Shown here piece after piece: positions 33,321 to 40,982 of a stretch of DNA of 64,000 bases. Made by a program: the position numbers and the translations under genes. The notes under the pieces were generated by a model. It did not search any database. It saw nothing but the letters and a program-made list of their open reading frames with translations, and was not told where the DNA came from. Origin of the DNA: GCA-003244245 sp049673305 (lineage in GTDB: Bacteria > Actinomycetota > Actinomycetes > Mycobacteriales > Pseudonocardiaceae); assembly GCA_049673305.1 (NCBI GenBank), contig JBATXM010000236.1:35978-99977 (forward strand). Direction: 5' to 3'. How positions within the stretch are numbered: position 1 is the stretch's first letter; every line of letters starts with the position of its first letter.

Positions 33321-33788
33321 CGTCAGAAGCACTCGGACCGGCCGGCGGTGACGGTGACGTCCAGTCCGTTCAGGGTCAACGAGGAGGCCGTGACGCGCTG
33401 TGCTGCCCCTCGTCCCTTCTACGGCGCCGCGATCGCGGCAGTGACCCCGGACCACAGCGAGCTTACAGTGAATAAGGAACGTGTCGCTAACTGCTATGGA
33501 GAGAATTGACGCAGTGAAGCGGATTAACTGTCGACAGTCGTGATTGTCGCGAGAGTTACTCGTCGATTACTGGCCATGGTATTGAACTGCGAAAAATTGC
33601 TGGTTAACGCCTAGTAAAACGCTTCTTAACGGTATCAAAAATAATGTGCCACTCGTCGGATAAAATCGACCGTTCGGCGATTTATGAGTGTTCGGGGCTT
33701 CTGTTTCCATGCCCGCGATGAGGAACTTCTCGCGCAACTTGCCCCCACTCATTCGGCGCTCTTGAGGCGACCGGGAAACCGAGTCAAC
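33321..33788. other. Gene-free region with AT-rich leader before the Rpf-like gene
   Basis: No supported gene. Bases about 33570-33680 are unusually AT-rich for this genome (for example GTATCAAAAATAATGTG), which suggests a promoter and a long 5' untranslated region of the Rpf-like gene. Actinobacterial rpf genes are often preceded by a c-di-AMP (ydaO) riboswitch. I searched by eye for its conserved segments and did not find them. Confidence 0.4.
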
Positions 33789-34130
33789 ATGTCCAGAGAT
33801 CAGCACCATGCCCGCACCCGACGCCTGATCAGTGTCATCGTAGCAGCCTGTATCCCGGTCGTCACGAGTGTCCTTTTTGTGGGCACCGCGGCCGCCGGGT
33901 CGGGAGTGAACTGGGATGCGGTCGCGCAATGCGAGTCTGGCGGTAACTGGGCCATCAACACCGGCAACGGCTTCTACGGTGGGCTGCAGTTCGCGATGTC
34001 GACGTGGCGCGCCAACGGCGGTGTGGGCAACCCTGTTAATGCCACCCGGGAACAACAGATTGCCGTCGCTGAACGCGTTCTGCGTTCGCAGGGAATCGGT
34101 GCGTGGCCGGTATGCGGGAAACGAGGGTGA
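33789..34130 (+). CDS. Resuscitation-promoting-factor-like secreted muralytic enzyme
   Basis: A 113-residue protein with a signal peptide (Arg-rich start, hydrophobic LISVIVAACIPVVTSVLFVG, cleavage near AAAGS) followed by a single Rpf domain. The domain has VNWDAVAQCESGGNWAINTG with the catalytic Glu in QCESGG, then GFYGGLQFAMSTWRANGG and a paired Cys near the end. Rpf proteins cleave peptidoglycan outside the cell and promote regrowth. The ATG at 33789 gives a proper signal peptide. No accessory domain (LysM, DUF348) is attached. Confidence 0.88.
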   Translation: MSRDQHHARTRRLISVIVAACIPVVTSVLFVGTAAAGSGVNWDAVAQCESGGNWAINTGNGFYGGLQFAMSTWRANGGVGNPVNATREQQIAVAERVLRSQGIGAWPVCGKRG

Positions 34131-34179
34131 GGCCCCAGCCTCAGCCCGCGTCAGCCGGCGCCGACCCCGATCAACTGCG

Positions 34180-34418
34180 CCGACCAGGTAAGGCGGCTAC
34201 CGCAGCGATCACATCGAATCCCACCTGACGCAGCCCGGCGCGCCATCTCCGCGTGCACCAAGTCGTTCTGGGCCTGCACTGACGCGTACTCTCCCAGCGC
34301 CATCGAGAACGCGCCCGCCGCCCCCCACTCCCGCTACCAGCGCGATATTGGTCACCAGACCGTCCATCGCGCCGAACACGGCCGGTCGCAGCCATCCTCC
34401 GGACACGGGCAGCCTCAC
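34180..34418 (-). pseudogene. Relic of a VIT/CCC1-family iron transporter
   Basis: The minus strand reads PAVFGAMDGLVTNIALVAGV, matching the first helix of VIT-family transporters. After a frameshift near 34320 it reads MALGEYASVQAQNDLVHAEM, which is the next conserved segment. The region between is shortened and everything downstream is missing. The function is therefore lost. Confidence 0.55.
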
Positions 34419-34451
34419 CCACCTCGTGGGTGACTGGACTACTCTGCGCGG

Positions 34452-34997
34452 GTGCCCCGTGTGTCCCGCTCCGTCGTCGAAGGGATAGGCGCCGTGGTGC
34501 GCCTCGGGCTGGCTGCGGTCTTTCTGGTCTCCGGGGCGCTGAAGGTCCTGGACCCGGCGCAGACCCGGATCGCGGTGCGCGCCTATGAGCTGTTGCCATC
34601 GGGCCTGGTCGGACCGGTCGCCACCGGGTTGCCGCTAGTGGAACTGACACTGGGAACCCTGCTGTTGCTGGGCGTGTTCACCCGGTGGGTCGCCCTCGCC
34701 TCGACGGTGGTGTTGCTGGTGCTGATGACTGCGGTGGCGCAGTCCTGGGCGCGTGGACTGTCCATCGACTGTGGCTGTTTCGGCGGTGGCGGGACGGTAG
34801 CCAAGGGCGACACGCACTACCCGGAGGAGTTGGCCCGCGACGCCGGCATGGTGCTGCTCGCGCTGTGGCTGCTGGTGCGGCCTCGCACAGCGCTGAGCCT
34901 TGACGGGTGGCTGCGTGCGGATCCGGGTTCAGCGGGCACACCCCAGTCCAGCCGGCGCAGTGCCAGCCACGAGTCGGGTCAGATGAAGGTCAGATGA
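34452..34997 (+). CDS. MauE/DoxX-like membrane protein
   Basis: A 181-residue protein with four predicted membrane helices: about residues 10-30 (IGAVVRLGLAAVFLVSGALK), 55-75, 78-100 and 125-145. A conserved IDCGCFGG motif follows the third helix. This is the MauE (methylamine utilisation) type of the DoxX superfamily, which supplies electrons for disulfide chemistry on the outside of the membrane. It overlaps the DsbA-like gene by four bases, supporting a joint redox role. Confidence 0.85.
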   Translation: MPRVSRSVVEGIGAVVRLGLAAVFLVSGALKVLDPAQTRIAVRAYELLPSGLVGPVATGLPLVELTLGTLLLLGVFTRWVALASTVVLLVLMTAVAQSWARGLSIDCGCFGGGGTVAKGDTHYPEELARDAGMVLLALWLLVRPRTALSLDGWLRADPGSAGTPQSSRRSASHESGQMKVR

Positions 34998-35800
34998 GCA
35001 AGGAGGAACCTGCTGTGGGCGGCGTCGAGCGGGTCACAGAGAAGCGCAAGCGGCAGGCCGCGCAGGCGGTGACCGCGGCGCGGGGGAGCGGTGGAGGTAG
35101 CCGCGGGGTGATCGCGGGGGTCGCCATCATCACGCTGCTCATCCTTGTCGTCGGGGGTGGGCTATGGGTACAGCGCCACAACAAGGCGGCCTCGCCCTCG
35201 ACGGCGATCCCGGTTGCTTCCGCCGGAACAAATTACCCGGTGGCCGCCCAGGGTGACACCATCGTGACCGGAAGCCCTCAGGCGCCGGTGACCATTGATG
35301 TCTATGAGGACTTCATGTGCCCGATCTGCGGGGAATTTGAGAAGGCCTATCATCAGCGGCTGGCCCAAGCCGCCGCTGATGGCAAGGCCAAGGTGGTGTA
35401 TCACCCGGTCGCCATCCTTGATGACTACTCTGTCCCGCCCGGCTATTCCACGTTGGCCGCCAGCGCGACCTTCTGCGCCACCCAGGCCGGTGTCTTCCCC
35501 CGCTTCCACGACAGCCTGTTCGCCGCCCAGCCCCCTGAGCGCGGTCAAGGCTGGACCAGCGCCCAGCTCCAGCAGCTCGGCCGTGCCCTGGGCGCTGGTG
35601 ACAGCTTCACGCGCTGCGTGCAGGCCGGTCCCCAGCCGCGCGTTGCCACCGCCACGGAGACCGCCAGTCAATACATCAGCGGGCTGCGACCAGATCACCG
35701 GTTCGGCACCCCGAGCGTCATCGTGAATGGTGCGCTCATCGGCGACCCCATCGGTGACACCGGCTGGTTGGACCGTGCTTTGGCCGTCTCCCCACGCTGA
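34994..35800 (+). CDS. Membrane-anchored DsbA-like thioredoxin-fold protein
   Basis: A 268-residue protein with a cytoplasmic basic start, one membrane helix at about residues 35-57 (VIAGVAIITLLILVVGGGLW) and an external thioredoxin fold. The active site is EDFMCPICGEFEKAY, a CPIC motif, and FGTPSVIVNG contains the cis-Pro. It probably forms or isomerises disulfides in exported proteins, with the MauE-like protein as partner. The ATG at 34994 overlaps the previous stop (ATGA). Confidence 0.85.
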   Translation: MSKEEPAVGGVERVTEKRKRQAAQAVTAARGSGGGSRGVIAGVAIITLLILVVGGGLWVQRHNKAASPSTAIPVASAGTNYPVAAQGDTIVTGSPQAPVTIDVYEDFMCPICGEFEKAYHQRLAQAAADGKAKVVYHPVAILDDYSVPPGYSTLAASATFCATQAGVFPRFHDSLFAAQPPERGQGWTSAQLQQLGRALGAGDSFTRCVQAGPQPRVATATETASQYISGLRPDHRFGTPSVIVNGALIGDPIGDTGWLDRALAVSPR

Positions 35801-35844
35801 ATTGGGGTCCCCTTCGGAGATCACCATCCGTCTCGTGTACGGTG

Positions 35845-35879
35845 ACCTACGCGCCGCAGCCGGGCTGTGGCGCGTAGGT
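35845..35879 (+). terminator. Long hairpin between the DsbA-like gene and tRNA-Ala
   Basis: CCTACGCGCC at 35846-35855 pairs with GGCGCGTAGG at 35869-35878, with further pairing of GCAGCC and GGCTGT inside. It follows the DsbA-like stop by about 45 bases and precedes the tRNA by two. It can serve as terminator of the upstream pair. No T-tract is present. Confidence 0.6.
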
Positions 35880-35881
35880 TC

Positions 35882-35957
35882 GGGGCTGTAGCGCAGTTGG
35901 TAGCGCACCGCACTGGCAGTGCGGGGGTCACGGGTTCGAATCCCGTCAGCTCCACCA
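35882..35957 (+). tRNA. tRNA-Ala (anticodon GGC), CCA encoded
   Basis: The acceptor GGGGCTG pairs with CAGCTCC (one G-T pair). The D-arm is GCGCAGTTGGTAGCGC, the anticodon loop CTGGCAG carries GGC, and the T-arm is CGGGTTCGAATCCCG. The genome encodes the terminal ACCA. tRNA genes are frequent integration sites, but I see no direct repeat of its 3' end in the next few kilobases. Confidence 0.93.
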
Positions 35958-36410
35958 CCGTTCGTGACCTGCTGCTTGTCGTAACAACCGTGTCATTGCG
36001 CGAACCGCAGGCCATGAACAGAGCCGGTTACGGTCGCCTGTCCAATTTGAGCCGCGATCAAGGGGCGGCGGTGGTGCGGTGCCGCCAGCGTCAAGCCGTA
36101 TCAGACAGTGTTCTTGACCGACCGCACCGCCTTCGTCGCGGGCTGGCGGGATCCGACACCTGCGACGGAGACGCGCGCTCACGCCGAATAGCGGATGTCG
36201 AGCACAGTGGTCGCCTTGCTTCGTGAGTTCAGGGGCCGAAGATGACTCCAGGCGTGCCGTCACACCGACGTGAGGGGACATGTCGCAGGACTCGATCAAG
36301 TAAGTTCTGGATGACTACAGGCCTGCCGTGGTCTCTGCCGTGGTCGACACCGAGCGTGAGCTGATCGCGGCTGAGGGTGCTTCGATGCAGTGTTTGTTTG
36401 TAGTCATAGG
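35958..36410. other. Gene-free region after tRNA-Ala with possible gene tails
   Basis: No complete gene. Two short plus-strand frames end in plausible protein tails: YQTVFLTDRTAFVAGWRD up to a TAG near 36192, and DDYRPAVVSAVVDTEREL up to a TGA near 36418. Neither has a start or a recognisable family. They may be remnants left by insertions next to the tRNA. Confidence 0.35.
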
Positions 36411-36448
36411 GAGGTGAGGTACGTCACGTACGTGACGTACCTCACCTC
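36411..36448. promoter_or_regulatory. 38-base perfect palindrome before a toxin-antitoxin operon
   Basis: GAGGTGAGGTACGTCACGT at 36411-36429 is followed directly by its exact reverse complement at 36430-36448, with no loop. The word ACGT recurs within it. It ends 37 bases before the antitoxin start. Antitoxins of the Phd type bind palindromes overlapping their own promoter, so an autoregulatory operator is the likely role. A cruciform or terminator is less likely because no loop or T-tract is present. Confidence 0.7.
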
Positions 36449-36485
36449 TGTTGAGACACTGTGGTGACCAACCGGGGAGGCTGCC

Positions 36486-36902
36486 ATGTCTGCTGTTCAC
36501 TACGACAGCTACACCGAAGCGCGTGCACATTTCAAGGACCTGCTGGACGCAGCTGAGAAGGGTCGAGTCGCCACAGTTCGGCGTGACTCAGCGAGAACTG
36601 CGGTTGTGGACGTCGAGCGTTTGCGCCACTTCTTAGCATCGATCGTTCCCTCGCGTGCTCAGGTGGTTTCGGAGGTTGACGCTTGGTCGGTGTTCATCCC
36701 CGGGTTGCCGGTTGCTGCTGATGGCGCAACGTTCGACGAGGCAATCACTGAGATGATTGATGCGTTGCGAGAATACGTGGAAGACTGGCAGCAGCGTCTG
36801 TTGGATGCTCCGAATCATCGTGGCAACTGGGGGTTGGTCCAGTTGATCAGTTTCAGTGATGACGACCAGTTGCGTGAGTGGCTTGTCGGTGCCGCGCGGT
36901 GA
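36486..36902 (+). CDS. Phd/YefM-like antitoxin with a C-terminal extension
   Basis: A 138-residue protein. The first 55 residues have the Phd/YefM look (YDSYTEARAHFKDLLDAAEK, RRDSARTAVVDVERLRHFLA), which binds DNA as a dimer. The rest (FDEAITEMIDALREYVEDWQ and a final helix) is a longer tail that resembles the HicB-type domain and probably wraps the toxin. GGGGAGG lies before the ATG. It overlaps the next gene by four bases (GTGA), the usual antitoxin-first layout. The operator palindrome is just upstream. Confidence 0.75.
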   Translation: MSAVHYDSYTEARAHFKDLLDAAEKGRVATVRRDSARTAVVDVERLRHFLASIVPSRAQVVSEVDAWSVFIPGLPVAADGATFDEAITEMIDALREYVEDWQQRLLDAPNHRGNWGLVQLISFSDDDQLREWLVGAAR

Positions 36903-37324
36903 CGTGGCCGCAGTCGACGCGCAAGGATCACGAGACTTTCTGCCAGGTTGAGGAATGGCGTCGGGTGCGAGATGCTCGCGGGCGAACCGGCACGCATCAT
37001 GTCACCTATGAACTGGATTTGATTGATGGCAGGATTCTACGGACTCGCATCTCGCATCTGGTGGATCGCGGCAGCTACGGGCGGAGCATGTGGAAGCATA
37101 TCCTCCGTGATCAGCTTGAGGTTGACGAATCGCAGTTCTGGCCGTGTGTGAGAGATGGCGTCAAACCTGATCGCGGGACGCCTGAGCCGCCGTCGGAGGC
37201 TCTGCCTGCCGACCTCGTGCACATGCTGATCGCGCGTGTTGGTCTTGACGAGTCCGAGATAGTTGGGATGAGCAAGACTGACGCAATCGCCAGGCTACAG
37301 CGTTACTGGACGGAGAGCGGTTGA
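36899..37324 (+). CDS. Toxin partner of the Phd-like antitoxin
   Basis: A 141-residue protein starting at the GTG that overlaps the antitoxin stop. It has HETFCQVEEWRRVRDARG, THHVTYELDLIDGRILRTRI, then MWKHILRDQLEVDESQFWPC and ends in a helical motif IARLQRYWTESG. I associate this pattern with actinobacterial proteins annotated as cytotoxic partners in toxin-antitoxin loci. The C-terminal helical part recalls small helical RNA-binding domains. Activity and target are not known. Confidence 0.65.
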   Translation: MTWPQSTRKDHETFCQVEEWRRVRDARGRTGTHHVTYELDLIDGRILRTRISHLVDRGSYGRSMWKHILRDQLEVDESQFWPCVRDGVKPDRGTPEPPSEALPADLVHMLIARVGLDESEIVGMSKTDAIARLQRYWTESG

Positions 37325-37471
37325 CCAAGCTGATAGCTGGACGAACTCAATAGCTGGTCAAGATGAGTAGTACGCGCTACGAATAAGTGTACTTCACCAG
37401 TAAAGCACTGTCCAGAGTAGTGCCGGGCACGTGTAGGTAGTCCGCGCAGTAGACGATGCAGACCAGCTCCA

Positions 37472-37600
37472 CTTGATCCCAACCGGTCGAAGTAATTGAT
37501 CTTGGTGTAGATCCTCGGCGAAGTGTGATCGCCGAGGAGGAGCCGAGTGGCCCAGCGCCGGATGCTGACCGACACCGATCGTGAGGAGATCTCCCGAGGG
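37472..37600 (+). mobile_element. 5' relic of an IS30-type insertion sequence
   Basis: Bases 37472-37595 align without gaps to 63877-64000 with six mismatches by my count. The segment contains the leader hairpin CCTCGGCGA/TCGCCGAGG (37513-37537), a GGAGG ribosome site and the first codons of a transposase (GTG at 37547, AQRRMLTDTDREEISRG). After that the similarity cannot be followed and the frame runs into the antisense of tpiA, so only the left end of the element is left. Confidence 0.65.
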
Positions 37601-37672
37601 ACCGTCGCGGCCGTGGGCGTCACCGGGACAGCGCGGATTGTCTTCGTGCGCGGGGTCGCGTGCCTTTCGGGG

Positions 37673-38416
37673 TTAGCTGTAGCTGGTCATCCGGTCGATC
37701 ATCGCCAAGAAGCTGTGGGTATTGAGGTTGGCGCGGGTCGCGCCCACGCCGTCGAGCACGTCGAGTCGGGCGAACTGCTCGATGTTCTCCTTTTTTACCG
37801 TTCCGCCGTAGATGACTTCCGGATCGCTCGCCCCGAGTTGGCGCAGTAAGTCCTTGAGGTGTGTGACCATCTCTTGGACGTACTCGGTGTCGGCTGCATG
37901 GTCGGCGCCGACGGCCCAGGCGGGCTCGTATACGACGAGCACAGTCTGTTTGCCGGGGTCGATGCGGGAAAGTCCCTGTCTCACTCGGTACTCGGTCTGT
38001 GCGCGGGCACCGGCTCCGGGCTGGTCCTCGCCGACGAAGAGGATGGGTGTGAGGCCCGCCTGGGCGACCGCTGTCACCTTTCTCGTGATCTGCTCGTCGG
38101 ACTCGTTGGCGGCCCGTCGCTCGCTGTGTCCGACCAACACATACTGGGCCAGGCCAATCAGCATTATTGGTGAGATCTCCCCGGTATAGGGACCTTGCTT
38201 TTCCCAGTGGCAGTTCTGTGCACCCAGGCGCACCAGCTGTTCGTCGACCACGGCCCGCAAGGGCACCAATGACACGAATGGAGGGCAGACGATGACCCGG
38301 GGCAACTGCTGCCCTTGAGCGGCCCGCTCCCGCAGGCCCTGTTGTATTGCTTGGACCAGGGACACTGCCTGGTCGACGGTGGTATGCATCTTCCAGTTGG
38401 CGAGCAGGTACTTCAT
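37673..38416 (-). CDS. tpiA: Triosephosphate isomerase
   Basis: A 247-residue cytoplasmic barrel enzyme interconverting dihydroxyacetone phosphate and glyceraldehyde 3-phosphate or a related triose. All catalytic elements are present: LANWKMHTT (Asn, Lys), VLVGHSERR (His, about residue 95), VVYEPAWAVG (Glu, about 170) and the phosphate loop YGGTVKKEN. It differs from the usual actinobacterial tpiA neighbourhood (gap-pgk-tpiA). Here it follows a Gfo/Idh/MocA dehydrogenase, which suggests a second, pathway-specific copy for sugar or polyol catabolism. Confidence 0.85.
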   Translation of the reverse strand: MKYLLANWKMHTTVDQAVSLVQAIQQGLRERAAQGQQLPRVIVCPPFVSLVPLRAVVDEQLVRLGAQNCHWEKQGPYTGEISPIMLIGLAQYVLVGHSERRAANESDEQITRKVTAVAQAGLTPILFVGEDQPGAGARAQTEYRVRQGLSRIDPGKQTVLVVYEPAWAVGADHAADTEYVQEMVTHLKDLLRQLGASDPEVIYGGTVKKENIEQFARLDVLDGVGATRANLNTHSFLAMIDRMTSYS

Positions 38417-38470
38417 GGCTGTTCCTCAACCCCCGTCCGGGGATGGCCGCTCGTTCGGGCCCGCACGCGG

Positions 38471-39517
38471 TCAGGGACCGGAGATGACGGGCTCGGGCTG
38501 GACCCAACGGCGCTCGATGTCGGCCATGCGAACGGCATCGAAGATCGCCTGCACGCGCAGCCCCTCCTCGAGTGAAGGCTCGGGCGCGGCCCCCCGCCGG
38601 ACCGCCGCCCAGAAGTTGCGGGCCACCCCCTTGAAGGCCTCGGTTGAGCTCTCCTCCCACGGGCCCTCGCTCCGCAGCTCCTCACCGGCACGCCCCCACC
38701 AGACCCGCCGATCATCCTCGAGCCTCACCGTCCCTTCGTCACCATGGATTTCGATGACGTCGTTGCGCCTGTGTCGTGCGGTGGCCACGAGGGTCACCAC
38801 CCCGAGCCCCCCACCGCGAAACCGCAGGAGCAGCGCGTAGGCGTCCTCGGCGCTCACGCGCCGTAGCTCGCCGTCATCGGTCCTGCGGACGGGCACGCCG
38901 ACCTCAGTGGCGGCGGCCACGGCGTCAATGTCGGGGAATAGCTCCAGCAGAAGGTCCAAGTCGTGCACCCCATAGCCCTGGAGCCGTCCGCCCCCGAGCC
39001 GAGCATCATGCACCCAGGTGTACGGACGTGAGCCGGGGTCGGCGTGGTCAGACTGGACCAGCGAGACCAACGCCATTCGTGGTCGTCCCACGACCTCACG
39101 CGCACGCTCAATAACCCGCCGGCGGGTCTGTTTCATCCGCAGCTCGTAATCGACCACACCGACCACGCCAGCCGACCGGATGGCCGCCACGATGCGGCGA
39201 GCCTCCCCGAGGTTCTCGGCCAAGGGCTTCTCACACACCACATGCAGCCCCCGCTCAGCGGCAGCGACGGCAAACTGGGCATGCGTCACCACCGGGGTGG
39301 CAACGTGCACCGCCTCCAGCCCTGGCACCGACAGCAGTTCCTCGAAATCAGCGGTACCGAGCCCCACGCCAGCCTGCTCCGCCAGCTCCCGGGCCCGCTC
39401 CGGTCGCCGCGACCACACGGCTACAGGCTCAAACTCCTCCAGCCCAGCGTAGACGGGCAGGGCAACCTTCCTCCCGTACCCACTGCCGGCAATGGCAATC
39501 TTGATCGGTCTCTCCAT
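38471..39517 (-). CDS. Gfo/Idh/MocA-family oxidoreductase
   Basis: A 348-residue NAD(P)-dependent enzyme. The N-terminal Rossmann fold shows IAIAGSGYGRKVALPVYAG and VHVATPVVTHAQFAVAAA, followed by the family motif VVCEKPLAENLGEARR with the catalytic Lys. The C-terminal domain has GGGRLQGYGVHDLDLLLEL with the usual His. It oxidises sugars or reduces ketones; the exact substrate is unknown. It starts at ATG 39517 after an AT-rich promoter region and lies 54 bases before tpiA, probably in one operon. Confidence 0.85.
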   Translation of the reverse strand: MERPIKIAIAGSGYGRKVALPVYAGLEEFEPVAVWSRRPERARELAEQAGVGLGTADFEELLSVPGLEAVHVATPVVTHAQFAVAAAERGLHVVCEKPLAENLGEARRIVAAIRSAGVVGVVDYELRMKQTRRRVIERAREVVGRPRMALVSLVQSDHADPGSRPYTWVHDARLGGGRLQGYGVHDLDLLLELFPDIDAVAAATEVGVPVRRTDDGELRRVSAEDAYALLLRFRGGGLGVVTLVATARHRRNDVIEIHGDEGTVRLEDDRRVWWGRAGEELRSEGPWEESSTEAFKGVARNFWAAVRRGAAPEPSLEEGLRVQAIFDAVRMADIERRWVQPEPVISGP

Positions 39518-39913
39518 GATGTTCCTGTTATGTTAGACTGGCTACCTCGATAACGTCTGTCGCCTCAATCAGGTATCCCATTGATTCGGGGGACTTAACC
39601 ACCGCTTCCGTGTTTGGGGCTTCTGAAAGACAATACCCTTCCCCGTTCATTGCTACATATACACTCGTTCTTCCCTTCGGTAAGTTATATCAGGTGGGTT
39701 GCCATCGGTGTACCCCCTGCCAGCCGGTTGCACACAGGTGGTTCTGCCGGCAGCGCTTCTCGCCGGACGTGATCACGGTGGTGGTGTGCTGGTGGCCACT
39801 ACGGCATCTGCGAACTTTGCGACATCTGAACCGGGGCGGTTCGCGATCGTTAGCGTCGGCCGAGGCAGGGTATGTAAGGGGCTGGTGCGTGGCAAGAGAA
39901 AGGACTGACGGTG
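39518..39913. promoter_or_regulatory. Divergent, AT-rich intergenic region
   Basis: This region lies between the Gfo/Idh/MocA gene and the quinone oxidoreductase gene, which diverge. Bases 39525-39690 are clearly richer in A and T than the genome (for example TGTTATGTTAGACTGG and TTGCTACATATACACTCG), fitting promoters for the minus-strand pair. A 69-codon plus-strand frame at 39699-39908 is open but shows no family features. Confidence 0.35.
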
Positions 39914-40846
39914 ATGAGCAGGGCTTATGGCTACACCTCGTACGGTGGTCCGGAGACTGAGACGTGGTTCGATCGGCCTGAGCCGGTGCCGGGCCCCCGT
40001 GATCTGGTGATCAAGGTCAGGGCTGTCGGGGTCAATCCGGCCGATTACAAGATTCGCAGCGGCGCGATGGCCAAGCCGCAGGCCGCACCGGATTTTCCTT
40101 TGGTGTTGGGTGTCGAAGCGGCCGGTGTCGTGGTAGCGGTCGGCTCTGATGTCGAGGGATTCGCCGAGGACGATCAAGTGATGGGCCGGACCGCGCCGGG
40201 ACAAGGCAGCTACGCCGAGCACGCGGTGCTGCTCGCTGAGACCGCTGCGCACAAGCCTCCGCAGGTCAGTTTCGTACAGGCGGCTGGGTTGCCAGTGGCT
40301 GGGGGGACCGCCTGGGATGCGTTGGAGAAACTCGGCATCGCCGAGGGTGAGACGTTGTTGATCAATGGGGTCGGTGGTGGTGTCGGTGTGCTGGCCGCGC
40401 AGCTGGCGCGAAACCGTGGCGCGGTGGTCTTCGGCGTGGGTAGCGAGACCAAGCGGTCGATGACGGAAAGTCTCGGGGCCATCCTGGTTCCCTACGACCG
40501 TGGCGACGTCGTCGAGCAGATGCGGGCACTGCTGCCCGGCGGCGTTGACGCCATCTTCGATCTGGTCGGTGGTGAATCATTGCGTCACGTCGCCATTCTG
40601 ATCACCAATCCCGCCCGGATCGTGTCGGTCGTCGATCCCGGTGTCGCGGAGCTGGGCGGCAGCTTCCTGTCGTCCAGCTCCGCGGGCGTTCCCGCCGTCG
40701 CCGGCCTGGTGGCCGCCGGCAAAGTCGATCCCAAGGTGCTCCAGACCTACCCCTTCGACGAAGCGCCACAGGCACTGCGCGCGGTGGAGTCCGGTCACGC
40801 GCTCGGCAAGATCGTGATTGACCTGAAGCAGACCACCCAAGTGTGA
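39914..40846 (+). CDS. Zinc-independent quinone oxidoreductase-like dehydrogenase
   Basis: A 310-residue medium-chain dehydrogenase. The N-terminal GroES-like part contains VGVNPADYKIRSGAM and LVLGVEAAGVVVAVG, and the NADPH site is LLINGVGGGVGVLAAQLAR. The zinc ligands of alcohol dehydrogenases are absent, which places it in the quinone oxidoreductase branch. It probably reduces quinones or enones with NADPH. ATG 39914 and an overlapping GTG at 39911 are both possible; AAAGGA lies about ten bases before. Confidence 0.85.
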   Translation: MSRAYGYTSYGGPETETWFDRPEPVPGPRDLVIKVRAVGVNPADYKIRSGAMAKPQAAPDFPLVLGVEAAGVVVAVGSDVEGFAEDDQVMGRTAPGQGSYAEHAVLLAETAAHKPPQVSFVQAAGLPVAGGTAWDALEKLGIAEGETLLINGVGGGVGVLAAQLARNRGAVVFGVGSETKRSMTESLGAILVPYDRGDVVEQMRALLPGGVDAIFDLVGGESLRHVAILITNPARIVSVVDPGVAELGGSFLSSSSAGVPAVAGLVAAGKVDPKVLQTYPFDEAPQALRAVESGHALGKIVIDLKQTTQV

Positions 40847-40982
40847 CCACAGCCGTGTTGGATGCTGAGGAGCAACCAGATCGCGTCAACTGCGAGTGAT
40901 CCTGACGGCCGTTTCGCGCTATGTTCGTGCGAACGCTCGCACGGTGGTGTGCCAGGCGGAGTCAGTGCGTGGGGAGGTCAGG

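Noticed and set aside
33455..33788. c-di-AMP (ydaO) riboswitch before the Rpf-like gene
   Set aside because: Expected from family knowledge, but I could not find its conserved segments by eye.
35882..36410. tRNA-Ala as an attachment site of an element
   Set aside because: No integrase nearby and no second copy of the tRNA 3' end seen in the following DNA.
39699..39908. 69-codon ORF before the quinone oxidoreductase
   Set aside because: No ribosome site, no recognisable features and mixed composition.
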